From SAR324 cluster bacterium (GTDB lineage: Bacteria; SAR324; NAC60-12): DNA of 64,000 bases. The translations under genes were made by a program, and so were the position numbers. Below the pieces are notes generated by a model that saw only the letters and a list, made by a program, of their open reading frames with translations, did not search any database and was not told the DNA's origin. Location of the stretch: NCBI GenBank assembly GCA_015231825.1, contig JADGAV010000015.1:1-64000 (forward strand), written 5' to 3'. Shown one piece after another: positions 17,285 through 24,264 of this stretch; position 1 is the stretch's first letter; every line of letters starts with the position of its first letter.

Positions 17285-18009
17285 GTAGTGATTCCCAGTC
17301 GAGTGCCCCGTGAATAACGCTGTTCCAAAAGCTTCATGCCAATGGAAATGCAAAGGCCGATTGTGAAGTAGCAGAACAGGACGATGGTGAATACCTGGAC
17401 TGTCAGGTAGGTTGTTTGATTGAGCTGGTAGGCCATATAGGTCAGATCCGAGATGCCGATAAAAGAAACCAGGGCCGTCAGTTTGAACAGTTGAATGGCC
17501 AGATTTCCAAAGGGAGGGATCATGATGCGGATCGCCTGCGGCAGGATAATCCGTCGCATCCGGTTGAAATTGCTCATGTTGATTGCGATGGCAGCTTCAT
17601 ACTGGCCTTTCGGTACAGCTCTGATCGAAGCTTCAACAACAATCGCTGCATAAGCTCCAATATTCAGTGAAACTCCGAGGACTCCCGCTGTAAACGGCTC
17701 AATTTTTGGTCCGAATAAAGGCAGAACATAAAATAGCCAGAAGAGCTGCACCAGTGCCGACGTTCCCCTGAAAATCTCAACATAAATAATTGACATCCAA
17801 CGAACTGGAAACAAAGGGGAAAGTCGACCGATTCCGGCAGCAAATGCGATGATGACCGAAAGCACCATCGAAGTGACAACAAGCTTCAGGGTCATCTCTG
17901 CCCCTTCCAAAAAAACCGCGGTGTTGTCTGCAAAAGGCGATTGCATAAAATAGGCAACACCCGATACAACGGTTATGCAAAGTACTAAAAATAAAGCGCG
18001 TATTGTCAT
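17281..18009 (-). CDS. ehuC: Amino-acid-type ABC transporter permease, EhuC-like
   Basis: The protein has 242 residues and several membrane spans, beginning with an N-terminal helix (ALFLVLCITVVSGVAYFM). The EAA loop reads GQYEAAIAINMSNFNRMRRI, followed by ILPQAIRIMIPPFGNLAIQL, typical of HisQ/GlnP-type permeases. The start is uncertain: ATG 18009 or TTG 18015; neither has a clear ribosome site. The stop overlaps the ehuD start by four bases. It follows ehuB after an 85-bp gap containing a strong hairpin (18056-18082). Confidence 0.85.
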   Translation of the reverse strand: MTIRALFLVLCITVVSGVAYFMQSPFADNTAVFLEGAEMTLKLVVTSMVLSVIIAFAAGIGRLSPLFPVRWMSIIYVEIFRGTSALVQLFWLFYVLPLFGPKIEPFTAGVLGVSLNIGAYAAIVVEASIRAVPKGQYEAAIAINMSNFNRMRRIILPQAIRIMIPPFGNLAIQLFKLTALVSFIGISDLTYMAYQLNQTTYLTVQVFTIVLFCYFTIGLCISIGMKLLEQRYSRGTRLGITT

Positions 18010-18055
18010 TGGCAAATCTTATATTTGAGCCGGTGATCTTCCCTGTCAGACCTGA

Positions 18056-18082
18056 CCCGCACTGCCGGTCATGCGGTGCGGG
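18056..18082 (-). promoter_or_regulatory. Hairpin between ehuB and ehuC
   Basis: CCCGCACTGC (18056-18065) pairs with GCGGTGCGGG (18073-18082): a 10-bp stem with one G-T pair and a 7-base loop. There is no T-run after it on the minus strand. Such hairpins after binding-protein genes often stabilise the upstream message, keeping the binding protein in excess over the permeases. Confidence 0.55.
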
Positions 18083-18094
18083 ATACAGTTGGAA

Positions 18095-18979
18095 TTACAG
18101 ACCTGATCCGCACAATTCCTTCATGGTTTTTGTGGGTGCATCCGCAGGTCCAAAACCCCATGCAGCTGCCATTTTTCCGTATTCTCCACTTCCAATATAT
18201 TTGCTTAAAACTTCTTGAAAAGCATCACGGAAGGCCATGTTCGCCTTAAGCTCATCGCCTGTACCCTTTCGAAATCCGATGGCACCGTGACCCTGGTAGA
18301 TTTCGCCTGCAATTTCCGTAATGGATCCGGAACTTTCCATGCCAATCAGATCGCCAGCTGTTCTGACAATATCGTTGATGGCAAATGCAGACAGGGCAAA
18401 ACCATCGGCCCGTCCGGACATTACTGCGGAAATGCCAGCTGCTTTGTCGCCGACTTTCAACAATTTTTCATCTGGAACTCCGTCTTTTTTTGCTAAAGTT
18501 TCCTCTGTTCCTCCAGCCAGCACGGCAAGCTTTGCACCATCGGTATTTAAAATATCTTTAAAGTTGTGCAAATTTTTAGGATTGCCCTTTTTTACCAGGT
18601 AGGCAGCCCCTTGACCCCAGGTAGGTTCTACAAAAAGAATCTGTTCGCAACGTTTAGGACGAATGTAAATTCCCGCTGCACCCATGTCAATCCGTCCGGC
18701 AACCAGCGAAGGGATTATCGCGCCAAAATCCATTGCAACAAACTTAAGCTTTGTGATACCCAATTCTTTAAGGACATGTTTGACGAGCTCCACCTGCTCA
18801 CCGGTAAAACTTCCGTCGGCCTGTTTGTATCCATACGGTGCATAGCCTGCGATTCCGACTGCGACACCGTTTTGACGGTATTTTTCAATCACCATGTTGT
18901 CGGCAGCAAAACTTGTTGACGCAAAAATTAAGGCAGAGAAAAGAACAATCGCTCCTCTGATTTTCATAACAATATTCAT
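18095..18979 (-). CDS. ehuB: Ectoine/hydroxyectoine-type ABC transporter substrate-binding protein
   Basis: The 294-residue periplasmic protein of solute-binding family 3 has a signal peptide (VLFSALIFASTSFAADN, cleavage ~residue 26). The EhuB-like pattern is visible: GIAGYAPYGYKQADGSFTGE near the mature start, IIPSLVAGRIDMGAAGIYIR then RCEQILF (~100-125), and AAWGFGPADAPTKTMKELC at the end. In EhuB the family aromatic residues bind the osmolyte ectoine. The ATG at 18979 follows AGGAGG by five bases. It is divergent from ehuA, with a 391-bp gap between them. Ectoine breakdown genes are not in the window, so another betaine- or amino-acid-like solute remains possible. Confidence 0.82.
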   Translation of the reverse strand: MNIVMKIRGAIVLFSALIFASTSFAADNMVIEKYRQNGVAVGIAGYAPYGYKQADGSFTGEQVELVKHVLKELGITKLKFVAMDFGAIIPSLVAGRIDMGAAGIYIRPKRCEQILFVEPTWGQGAAYLVKKGNPKNLHNFKDILNTDGAKLAVLAGGTEETLAKKDGVPDEKLLKVGDKAAGISAVMSGRADGFALSAFAINDIVRTAGDLIGMESSGSITEIAGEIYQGHGAIGFRKGTGDELKANMAFRDAFQEVLSKYIGSGEYGKMAAAWGFGPADAPTKTMKELCGSGL

Positions 18980-19370
18980 ATTCGCCTCCTATGTTCAGGA
19001 AAAAATTTGATTTCATCAGGTTTCAAAAACCGTTCTCTAAACGGGAAGATGAAACTATACAGAAAACTTCAGATGGATACAACTAGAAAATTGTATAGCG
19101 AATTGCTGATTAGAATGCTAGATTTCAGGTCAAATATTAAATAGATGGATACAACTATGATTTTATGATGCTGAAAATACGCTTTGTCTGCTTCATAAAG
19201 AGCAATGTTTAAAGCCTTGCTGCTGTTCCCAGTTAAAAAATAGAAGATCCAGACCTGGGTTGGGTCGTAAACGTGATGCATCCATGATTCGTTTTGGCTC
19301 AATGACTTTGCTCCTTCTCAGTAAATATGACCGGCCTCATGTTCGGGCTTGAAAAATTGGAGAAAAAACA
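18980..19370. promoter_or_regulatory. Divergent ehuB / ehuA intergenic region
   Basis: This 391-bp AT-rich gap must hold promoters in both directions. A 15-bp exact direct repeat lies inside it (listed separately). A 77-codon minus-strand open frame at 19069-19302 has no family resemblance and I do not call it. Confidence 0.6.
19071..19157. promoter_or_regulatory. Candidate GntR operators: two direct repeats
   Basis: AGATGGATACAACTA occurs exactly at 19071-19085 and again at 19143-19157, 72 bp apart. Read on the other strand it contains TTGTATCCA, similar to the TTGTATACAA-like sites of FCD-type GntR proteins. A third half-site TTGTATAG at 19091-19098 makes an inverted pair with the first copy (ATACAA, 8 bp, TTGTAT). 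Confidence 0.5.
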
Positions 19371-20189
19371 ATGAATGACGGCAATTCTCAATACCCGTTG
19401 CGGCTGGATGACGCCGGGACGCCTTTGGTACGATTTGTAAATGTGAGTAAACATTATGGCGATTTAACGGTCCTGGACGGTCTGGACCTGGATGTTTCTG
19501 AGGGGGAAATAGTGACAATCATCGGACCTTCCGGTTCCGGAAAAACTACGGTTCTCCGGGTATTGATGACTTTGGAAAACATCAATGATGGCGTCATCTA
19601 TGTAGACGGTGCGCCGTTGACACATATGGAAAAGAACGGTGTCCTGGTGCCGGCAAATTCTCAGCATTTGCGGGAAATGCGTAAAAACATCGGCATGTGT
19701 TTCCAGCATTTTAATCTCTTCCCCCACATGACGGCTTTGGGAAACTGCATGGAGGGGCCGGTGTATGCATTGGGTCTGGGGAAGAAAGAGGCTCGGGAAC
19801 GGGCAGAAGATCTTCTGGAATTGGTTGGAGTTGCCGACAAAAAAGACCAATATCCCGCCATGCTTTCAGGGGGACAGCAGCAGCGTGTTGCCATTGCCCG
19901 TGCTCTGGCAATGCGGCCAAAGGTGATGCTTTTTGATGAAGTGACTTCGGCACTTGATCCTGAGGTGATCGGAGAAGTACTGAATGTCATCAGAACATTG
20001 GCGGGTGAACACAGTCTGACCATGCTGATGGTGACGCACCAAATGGGATTCGCCCGCGAAATTTCTGATCGAGTCTGCTTTTTTTATGCAGGAAAAATTG
20101 CTGAGCAGGGAACACCGGACCAACTTCTAGGAAATCCGGAAAATGAACGCACCCAACAATTCCTGAGTGCCGTTTTAGACGCAGGATGA
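19371..20189 (+). CDS. ehuA: ABC transporter ATPase, EhuA-like
   Basis: The 272-residue cytoplasmic ATPase of the polar amino acid transporter family energises EhuBCD. Walker A is GPSGSGKTT (~residues 52-60), the signature is LSGGQQQRVAIARALAMRP (~165-183) and Walker B is VMLFDEVTSALDP (~186-198); the switch histidine is in MVTHQMGFAREI. The ATG follows GGAG about 12 bases upstream. It is transcribed away from ehuBCD, so the transporter is encoded in two divergent transcripts. The ATPase ends five bases before the convergent cbiO stop. Confidence 0.88.
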   Translation: MNDGNSQYPLRLDDAGTPLVRFVNVSKHYGDLTVLDGLDLDVSEGEIVTIIGPSGSGKTTVLRVLMTLENINDGVIYVDGAPLTHMEKNGVLVPANSQHLREMRKNIGMCFQHFNLFPHMTALGNCMEGPVYALGLGKKEARERAEDLLELVGVADKKDQYPAMLSGGQQQRVAIARALAMRPKVMLFDEVTSALDPEVIGEVLNVIRTLAGEHSLTMLMVTHQMGFAREISDRVCFFYAGKIAEQGTPDQLLGNPENERTQQFLSAVLDAG

Positions 20190-20193
20190 TCGC

Positions 20194-21048
20194 CTAGGAT
20201 TTTTCTCCGCTCCAAAAGCGATCCCGAATCCGCTGTCGGAATTCGTTAAAAGGGTTTAGGTTTGCCGGATTTCCATCAAGATCTGAACGACTGTTCATCA
20301 GATCGTAAATGAGGGGTAGACCCAAACCCAGTTCGTTCAGTTTTTCAGTTTCCGAAAAGACTGTGCCGGGCGAACCTTCCAGAACCACTCGTCCCTCATC
20401 CATCACGAACACCCAATCCGCCCAGGCTTCGACGAAATCAAGGTCGTGTGAAGACAGAACGATAGTTGATCCTTTCTTCTGGATGGAAATCAGGATTTTC
20501 TGAAAATTCCGTACTTGATGAGGGTCGAGGTAGGCGCCGGGTTCGTCGAGCAGTATCAGTTGTGGTTGCAGCACCATCACGTCAGCAATTGAAATTCTCT
20601 TTTTCTGTCCTAAACTGAGGAAGTTGACAGGGGCATCCGCTAAATCAGACAGGTCAAAATCCAGCAATGCTTGCTGAACCTTACTGGCAATCTCAGATTC
20701 GGGTAACCCCAAATTACAAAGGCCGTAGGAAATATCCTCCTCTACCGTGGTCGCCACAAGCTGATGTTCAGGGTTTTGAAAAACCAGACCAATTTGCTGA
20801 CGTAATTGGTTCAAAGATCGCCGATCGTACTTTAGCGGATTTTCCTTCCAGCGAATCACTCCTTTTTGAGGTTTGTACAATCCATTGATCAAGTGAAAAA
20901 AGGTGGTTTTCCCGCATCCATTGCGTCCAATCAATGCATAGCGTTGGTTTTGACGAATATTGAGGCTCAGGTTTTGAACCGCAGGAACTGCAGCACCCGG
21001 ATAAAGGTAGGAGACCTCCTCAAAATCAACCAAATTACTTGCAGCCAT
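20194..21048 (-). CDS. cbiO: Cobalt ECF/ABC transporter ATPase CbiO
   Basis: The 284-residue ATPase has Walker A GRNGCGKTT, Q-loop VFQNPEHQLVATTVEEDI (the extended Q-loop typical of energy-coupling-factor ATPases), signature LSLGQKKRISIA and Walker B LILLDEPGAYLDP. The start is ATG 21048, which overlaps the end of cbiQ by 14 bp; a TTG further up is less likely. It is the last gene of cbiMNQO under a cobalamin riboswitch, so cobalt for vitamin B12 is the expected cargo. The signature LSLGQ in place of LSGGQ is a known variant in this family. Confidence 0.9.
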   Translation of the reverse strand: MAASNLVDFEEVSYLYPGAAVPAVQNLSLNIRQNQRYALIGRNGCGKTTFFHLINGLYKPQKGVIRWKENPLKYDRRSLNQLRQQIGLVFQNPEHQLVATTVEEDISYGLCNLGLPESEIASKVQQALLDFDLSDLADAPVNFLSLGQKKRISIADVMVLQPQLILLDEPGAYLDPHQVRNFQKILISIQKKGSTIVLSSHDLDFVEAWADWVFVMDEGRVVLEGSPGTVFSETEKLNELGLGLPLIYDLMNSRSDLDGNPANLNPFNEFRQRIRDRFWSGEKS

Positions 21049-21835
21049 ACGAGCACCCGATACCAATTGCAATCAGCAAACTTCCGACAATGGCTTCAAT
21101 TGTATAACGAGGCTGTGATTTGCTGCGGGACAATGACCATACTTTCACTTCGCCCGTGTAGCCTCGCGAATTCAGTCCAAGGGAAATCATTCGGTAGTTG
21201 GTGAATGTCTGCAGCAGAAGCTGACTGGTCACAATTCCAATACTGCGAATTCCGGTTTTCCAATTTCGATACCCGACTCTGACCTGTTGGGCAATCAGCA
21301 ATTGGCCTGCTGTATCAGTCAAAACATAAATAAATCGGTACATCAAGGTCAGCAGTTCCGTGATCAAAACCGGGCAGCCATATTTCCGCAAGCTTCTAAT
21401 AATGTCGGTGAATGGAATGGTCAGCAGGAGAAAGAACGCACAGGAAGACAAAACCAACGATCGAATCAGCAGAAAACTGCTCTGCTGAAGGCCCTTCAGG
21501 CTGCAGTAGATAAATACGTTTCCAGAAGAAAAACCCCAAAGGATATCCGTTCGAATAGATTCCAGGTTTGATGTCCAGGAAAATCCAAGTATCAGAGCGG
21601 GAAGGCTAAGAAGCAAAAACACCATCGGAATCGCCAGCAATTTCAGGTAGACCGCGGCAGGAATTTTGGCATATCCGACAATCCATACCGAAATCCAAAT
21701 CCCGATCAGGATTTGAAAAGCAGCGGGTGCCGCCGTACTCAGACAAAACAGGACGGCGGAAAACAGCAGTTTCTGTTCTGAAGGCAGATGACGCAGGCGA
21801 TTGGAATGCGATAAAAAGTCAATTTGAAGCTGCAT
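21035..21835 (-). CDS. cbiQ: Cobalt ECF transporter transmembrane protein CbiQ
   Basis: The 266-residue membrane protein couples CbiO to the CbiM/CbiN substrate module. It has about five hydrophobic segments. The conserved coupling regions are seen as LLTLMYRFIYVLTDTAGQLL and the cytoplasmic helix with SLGLNSRGYTGEVKVWSLSR, close to the family's 'A-(MR)-RG' signatures. The ATG starts directly at the stop of cbiN, and the end overlaps cbiO, so the operon is translationally coupled. Confidence 0.88.
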   Translation of the reverse strand: MQLQIDFLSHSNRLRHLPSEQKLLFSAVLFCLSTAAPAAFQILIGIWISVWIVGYAKIPAAVYLKLLAIPMVFLLLSLPALILGFSWTSNLESIRTDILWGFSSGNVFIYCSLKGLQQSSFLLIRSLVLSSCAFFLLLTIPFTDIIRSLRKYGCPVLITELLTLMYRFIYVLTDTAGQLLIAQQVRVGYRNWKTGIRSIGIVTSQLLLQTFTNYRMISLGLNSRGYTGEVKVWSLSRSKSQPRYTIEAIVGSLLIAIGIGCSYGCK

Positions 21836-22141
21836 TCAGAGTTCCTGATGCTTTGCTTCTTTTCGTCCTCGGTACAAGCCAATCACATAGCCTATGATGC
21901 CGGCTCCTATTGCTGCCTGAAATGCGAAAAGGAGGCTTTCGACTTCCTTACCGGGAAGCTCCAGCATGGGTTCGATCCATGCTTGATAGTCGGGTTGGAT
22001 GAGTGTGATCATTTCCTGTGCTTCGCTATCAGCTCCATTGAAATTTCCCTTGACAAAAATTACAGGAGAAACGGAAATTATGACAGCAGTCAAAATGAGG
22101 ATTAAATTATTAACTTTTTGTGATTTTTTGGAAGAAGACAT
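21836..22141 (-). CDS. cbiN: Cobalt transport accessory protein CbiN
   Basis: The 101-residue protein has two membrane spans (~12-30 and 75-92) and a periplasmic loop. The typical CbiN loop and second span are present: NFNGADSEAQEMI, QPDYQAWIEPMLELPGKEVE and SLLFAFQAAIGAGIIGY. CbiN interacts with CbiM and promotes cobalt uptake; its presence separates cobalt systems (CbiMN) from most nickel systems. It lies between cbiM and cbiQ with 11-bp and 0-bp gaps. Confidence 0.9.
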   Translation of the reverse strand: MSSSKKSQKVNNLILILTAVIISVSPVIFVKGNFNGADSEAQEMITLIQPDYQAWIEPMLELPGKEVESLLFAFQAAIGAGIIGYVIGLYRGRKEAKHQEL

Positions 22142-22152
22142 GGGACGCTCAT

Positions 22153-22908
22153 CTAAGTGTTGGCTTTTAGCAATTTTAAGATCCGGAGCTCTTCAGAAGC
22201 GAAGGACCGCAACCAGTTCCAAACTAAAATGGTCAGTAAACCTTCACTGACGGAAAGAGGAATTTGAGTCAGGCCGAAGATTCCTGCAAATTTGGTGAAA
22301 GAAGCAAAAATTCCTCCGGAAGCCGCTGGAAAGGCAAGTGCCAACTGGATCGATGTCATCAGGTATGTGGCCATGCTTCCAAAACATGCTGCCAGGAAAA
22401 CTCCCAATTTTTCCCGACCGATTTTCATGCCGAAACGGTAGGTGCCAAAACCGACCCAGGGTCCGACGACTGCCATGGAAAAAACGTTTGCACCGAGGGT
22501 AGTCAATCCACCATGAGCCAACAGCACTGCCTGGAAGAGCAAAACCAAACTACCCATCACTGTCATGACCGAAGGGCCGAACAAGACCACTCCCAGTCCA
22601 GTTCCAGTGGGGTGCGACGAACTGCCGGTCACGGAGGGGATTTTTAGGGCGGAAAGAACGAAGCTGAAGGCGCCGACGAGGGCTAATAAAAGCTTTAATT
22701 CGGGGTGCTCTCGAGCGGTTTTGCTGAGCGACCTGATCCCGAGTACGAAAAAAGGCAAGGCCAGGACCCACCAGAATATGGCCCAGGAGAGGGGTAAGAA
22801 ACCTTCCATGATGTGCATTCCCCATGCAGGAGAAGCCGCAGTGATCAAAAGAATAAAAACAAGAGTTGTGACGACGGAGAATTGTCGTATTGGATTCCCT
22901 TTTTTCAT
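22153..22908 (-). CDS. cbiM: Cobalt transporter substrate-specificity component CbiM
   Basis: The protein has 251 residues, with a cleavable-looking N-terminal segment (residues 1-30) followed by MHIMEGFLP (from residue 31). The mature N-terminal Met-His-Ile-Met is the known Co2+-binding element of CbiM. Further landmarks are [20 protein letters not shown] and [20 protein letters not shown], the metal-site loops with conserved His. The ATG at 22908 has a GAGGT site; the longer frame starts inside the riboswitch. It is the first gene after the cobalamin riboswitch. Confidence 0.93.
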   Translation of the reverse strand: MKKGNPIRQFSVVTTLVFILLITAASPAWGMHIMEGFLPLSWAIFWWVLALPFFVLGIRSLSKTAREHPELKLLLALVGAFSFVLSALKIPSVTGSSSHPTGTGLGVVLFGPSVMTVMGSLVLLFQAVLLAHGGLTTLGANVFSMAVVGPWVGFGTYRFGMKIGREKLGVFLAACFGSMATYLMTSIQLALAFPAASGGIFASFTKFAGIFGLTQIPLSVSEGLLTILVWNWLRSFASEELRILKLLKANT

Positions 22909-22939
22909 CCGTACCTCGCAGATGTCTGGATATTGGGCA

Positions 22940-23085
22940 GAAGATCGGCGGGTATTCTGGCTCACAGATTTTCAGCAATGTTTTTGCTGGATCCGATCAC
23001 AGTTGCGGGACAGCGTCGGTTTTTCACCGAACTTCCCCCGTTGCCTCCGGCGGCTGTTCCCCGCCGGAACCGATTGTTTTAATAT
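22940..23085 (-). promoter_or_regulatory. Cobalamin riboswitch upstream of cbiMNQO
   Basis: Read on the minus strand, the core runs GGAACAGCCGCC, GGTGAAAAACCGACGCTGTC (P7-L5-like core), CCGCAACTGTGA (B12 box) and GAGCCAGAATACCCGCC. These are the conserved elements of the AdoCbl-riboswitch family in the right order. It lies 30-180 bases before the cbiM start, fitting translational or transcriptional shut-off of cobalt uptake when cobalamin is plentiful. The exact ends are approximate. Confidence 0.92.
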
Positions 23086-23433
23086 TTTGTTAACACACAG
23101 GTAAATCGAAGATTACCGCGACGATAGCACCTGAAAATAGGAGTGTAAAGAAGTATTTTAGATCAGGCTCAATTGAAAATATCAGTTGCAGTGCAGCAAA
23201 TAAAGGAGCTTTTGCACCTGGATTTTCTTTCAACTGCTGAGTTTTTCTCGCAGTAATTGTTGCTTTCAGTCCTGGCAGGTACCGAGCCAGTCCTTCACGA
23301 ACTCAACCGTTGAGGACTTCCTGACGGAGGCACTCCTATATTCTTGAATGACCTTGAATGAATGATTTACAGTATTTCCTGCAAACTGAATTGTATGCCT
23401 GAAATTTCTTTGAAGCACTGAAATATCCGTCAC
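23086..23433. other. Intergenic, upstream of riboswitch
   Basis: It should contain the promoter for the cbi transcript (right of the riboswitch). No clear -35/-10 pair, gene or terminator was found. A tiny perfect hairpin CTCAACCGTTGAG is present near 23306 and is probably chance. Confidence 0.4.
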
Positions 23434-24060
23434 TTACCAGTATGCCCATAGCTTGGAATTTTCGACCTTTGTATCGAATTGCTTGAGCGGATGACTCCCT
23501 TTTTCAATGCATTCTCCGGTTTTGATATCGAAAACCCAATTGTGTTTGGGACAGGTCAGTTTATCCCCTTCACAGGCCAGATTTGGAATGTTGGTGACCT
23601 GGTGAGGACAGCGGCTGTCATATACTTTGGTTTCAGTTTCCGAACGGTATATGAACAGGTTTCTTCCTTCACAGTCGATGTATTTGACTTCTCCCAACGG
23701 GACTTCACTTTCGTTGATGAGCTCATGCCATTTGCCTTCAGAACCCAGCATCTGAGTCTGAAATTCCGGAATATCCATATCGAGAATAATATCGACCGCC
23801 CAGACAATTTTGGCAAATCCCAGAGCGGGAAATCCCATCAGTAATGCGTCCAGTACTTCATCGGCGGTGCATCCGTTCCGTAACGCTCTCGCCAGATATT
23901 GCCGAAATCCGCCTTCGGTCTGGGAGTGGACCTTTGTAATCACTGAGATGAGATCACGAGTTTTCGGATCAAGGTGTTTTCCTGCTTCTTTCAGGAATTT
24001 GAAATAGGGTTTTACTGCATCTCCACGGGCAGACAGCAGATAATTTAGTGCATCACTCAT
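23434..24060 (-). CDS. Fusion of a carboxymuconolactone decarboxylase-like domain and a Rieske domain
   Basis: The protein has 208 residues. The N-terminal ~105 residues resemble the CMD/AhpD fold (KVHSQTEGGFRQYLARALRN then ADEVLDALLMGFPALGF) but lack the CxxC pair that gives AhpD its redox activity. The C-terminal ~95 residues are a Rieske [2Fe-2S] domain with CPH (SRCPHQV) and CPKH (LTCPKHNWVFD), the two Cys-two His ligand set. Such ferredoxin-like Rieske domains pass electrons to oxygenases. The two are joined without a gap in one frame. No oxygenase is adjacent. The ATG has a GGGAAAA site. The physiological role is unknown. Confidence 0.85.
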   Translation of the reverse strand: MSDALNYLLSARGDAVKPYFKFLKEAGKHLDPKTRDLISVITKVHSQTEGGFRQYLARALRNGCTADEVLDALLMGFPALGFAKIVWAVDIILDMDIPEFQTQMLGSEGKWHELINESEVPLGEVKYIDCEGRNLFIYRSETETKVYDSRCPHQVTNIPNLACEGDKLTCPKHNWVFDIKTGECIEKGSHPLKQFDTKVENSKLWAYW

Positions 24061-24264
24061 TTTTTCCCTTACAGCTGATTTGATGAATGCTTAGTGGTTG
24101 ATTTGATAACGTCGTTCAGACTTAATATTTTAAAATATTTTTGCTTGATAAAACGATATCATTTTCGAGAACTGTCGTAAAGCAATATGAGGTTCGGCAC
24201 TTCCCTGTTATTTTGGATAAACTGGTGAACACGGAAAGACGATTCCTTCTATTGCTTCCCCCTT

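Noticed and set aside
16616-17353. Longer version of the EhuD permease
   Set aside because: Would overlap ehuC by ~70 bp; ATG 17284 with an ATGA overlap is better.
19069-19302. 77-codon minus-strand frame between ehuB and ehuA
   Set aside because: AT-rich, no family pattern, overlaps the candidate operators and promoters.
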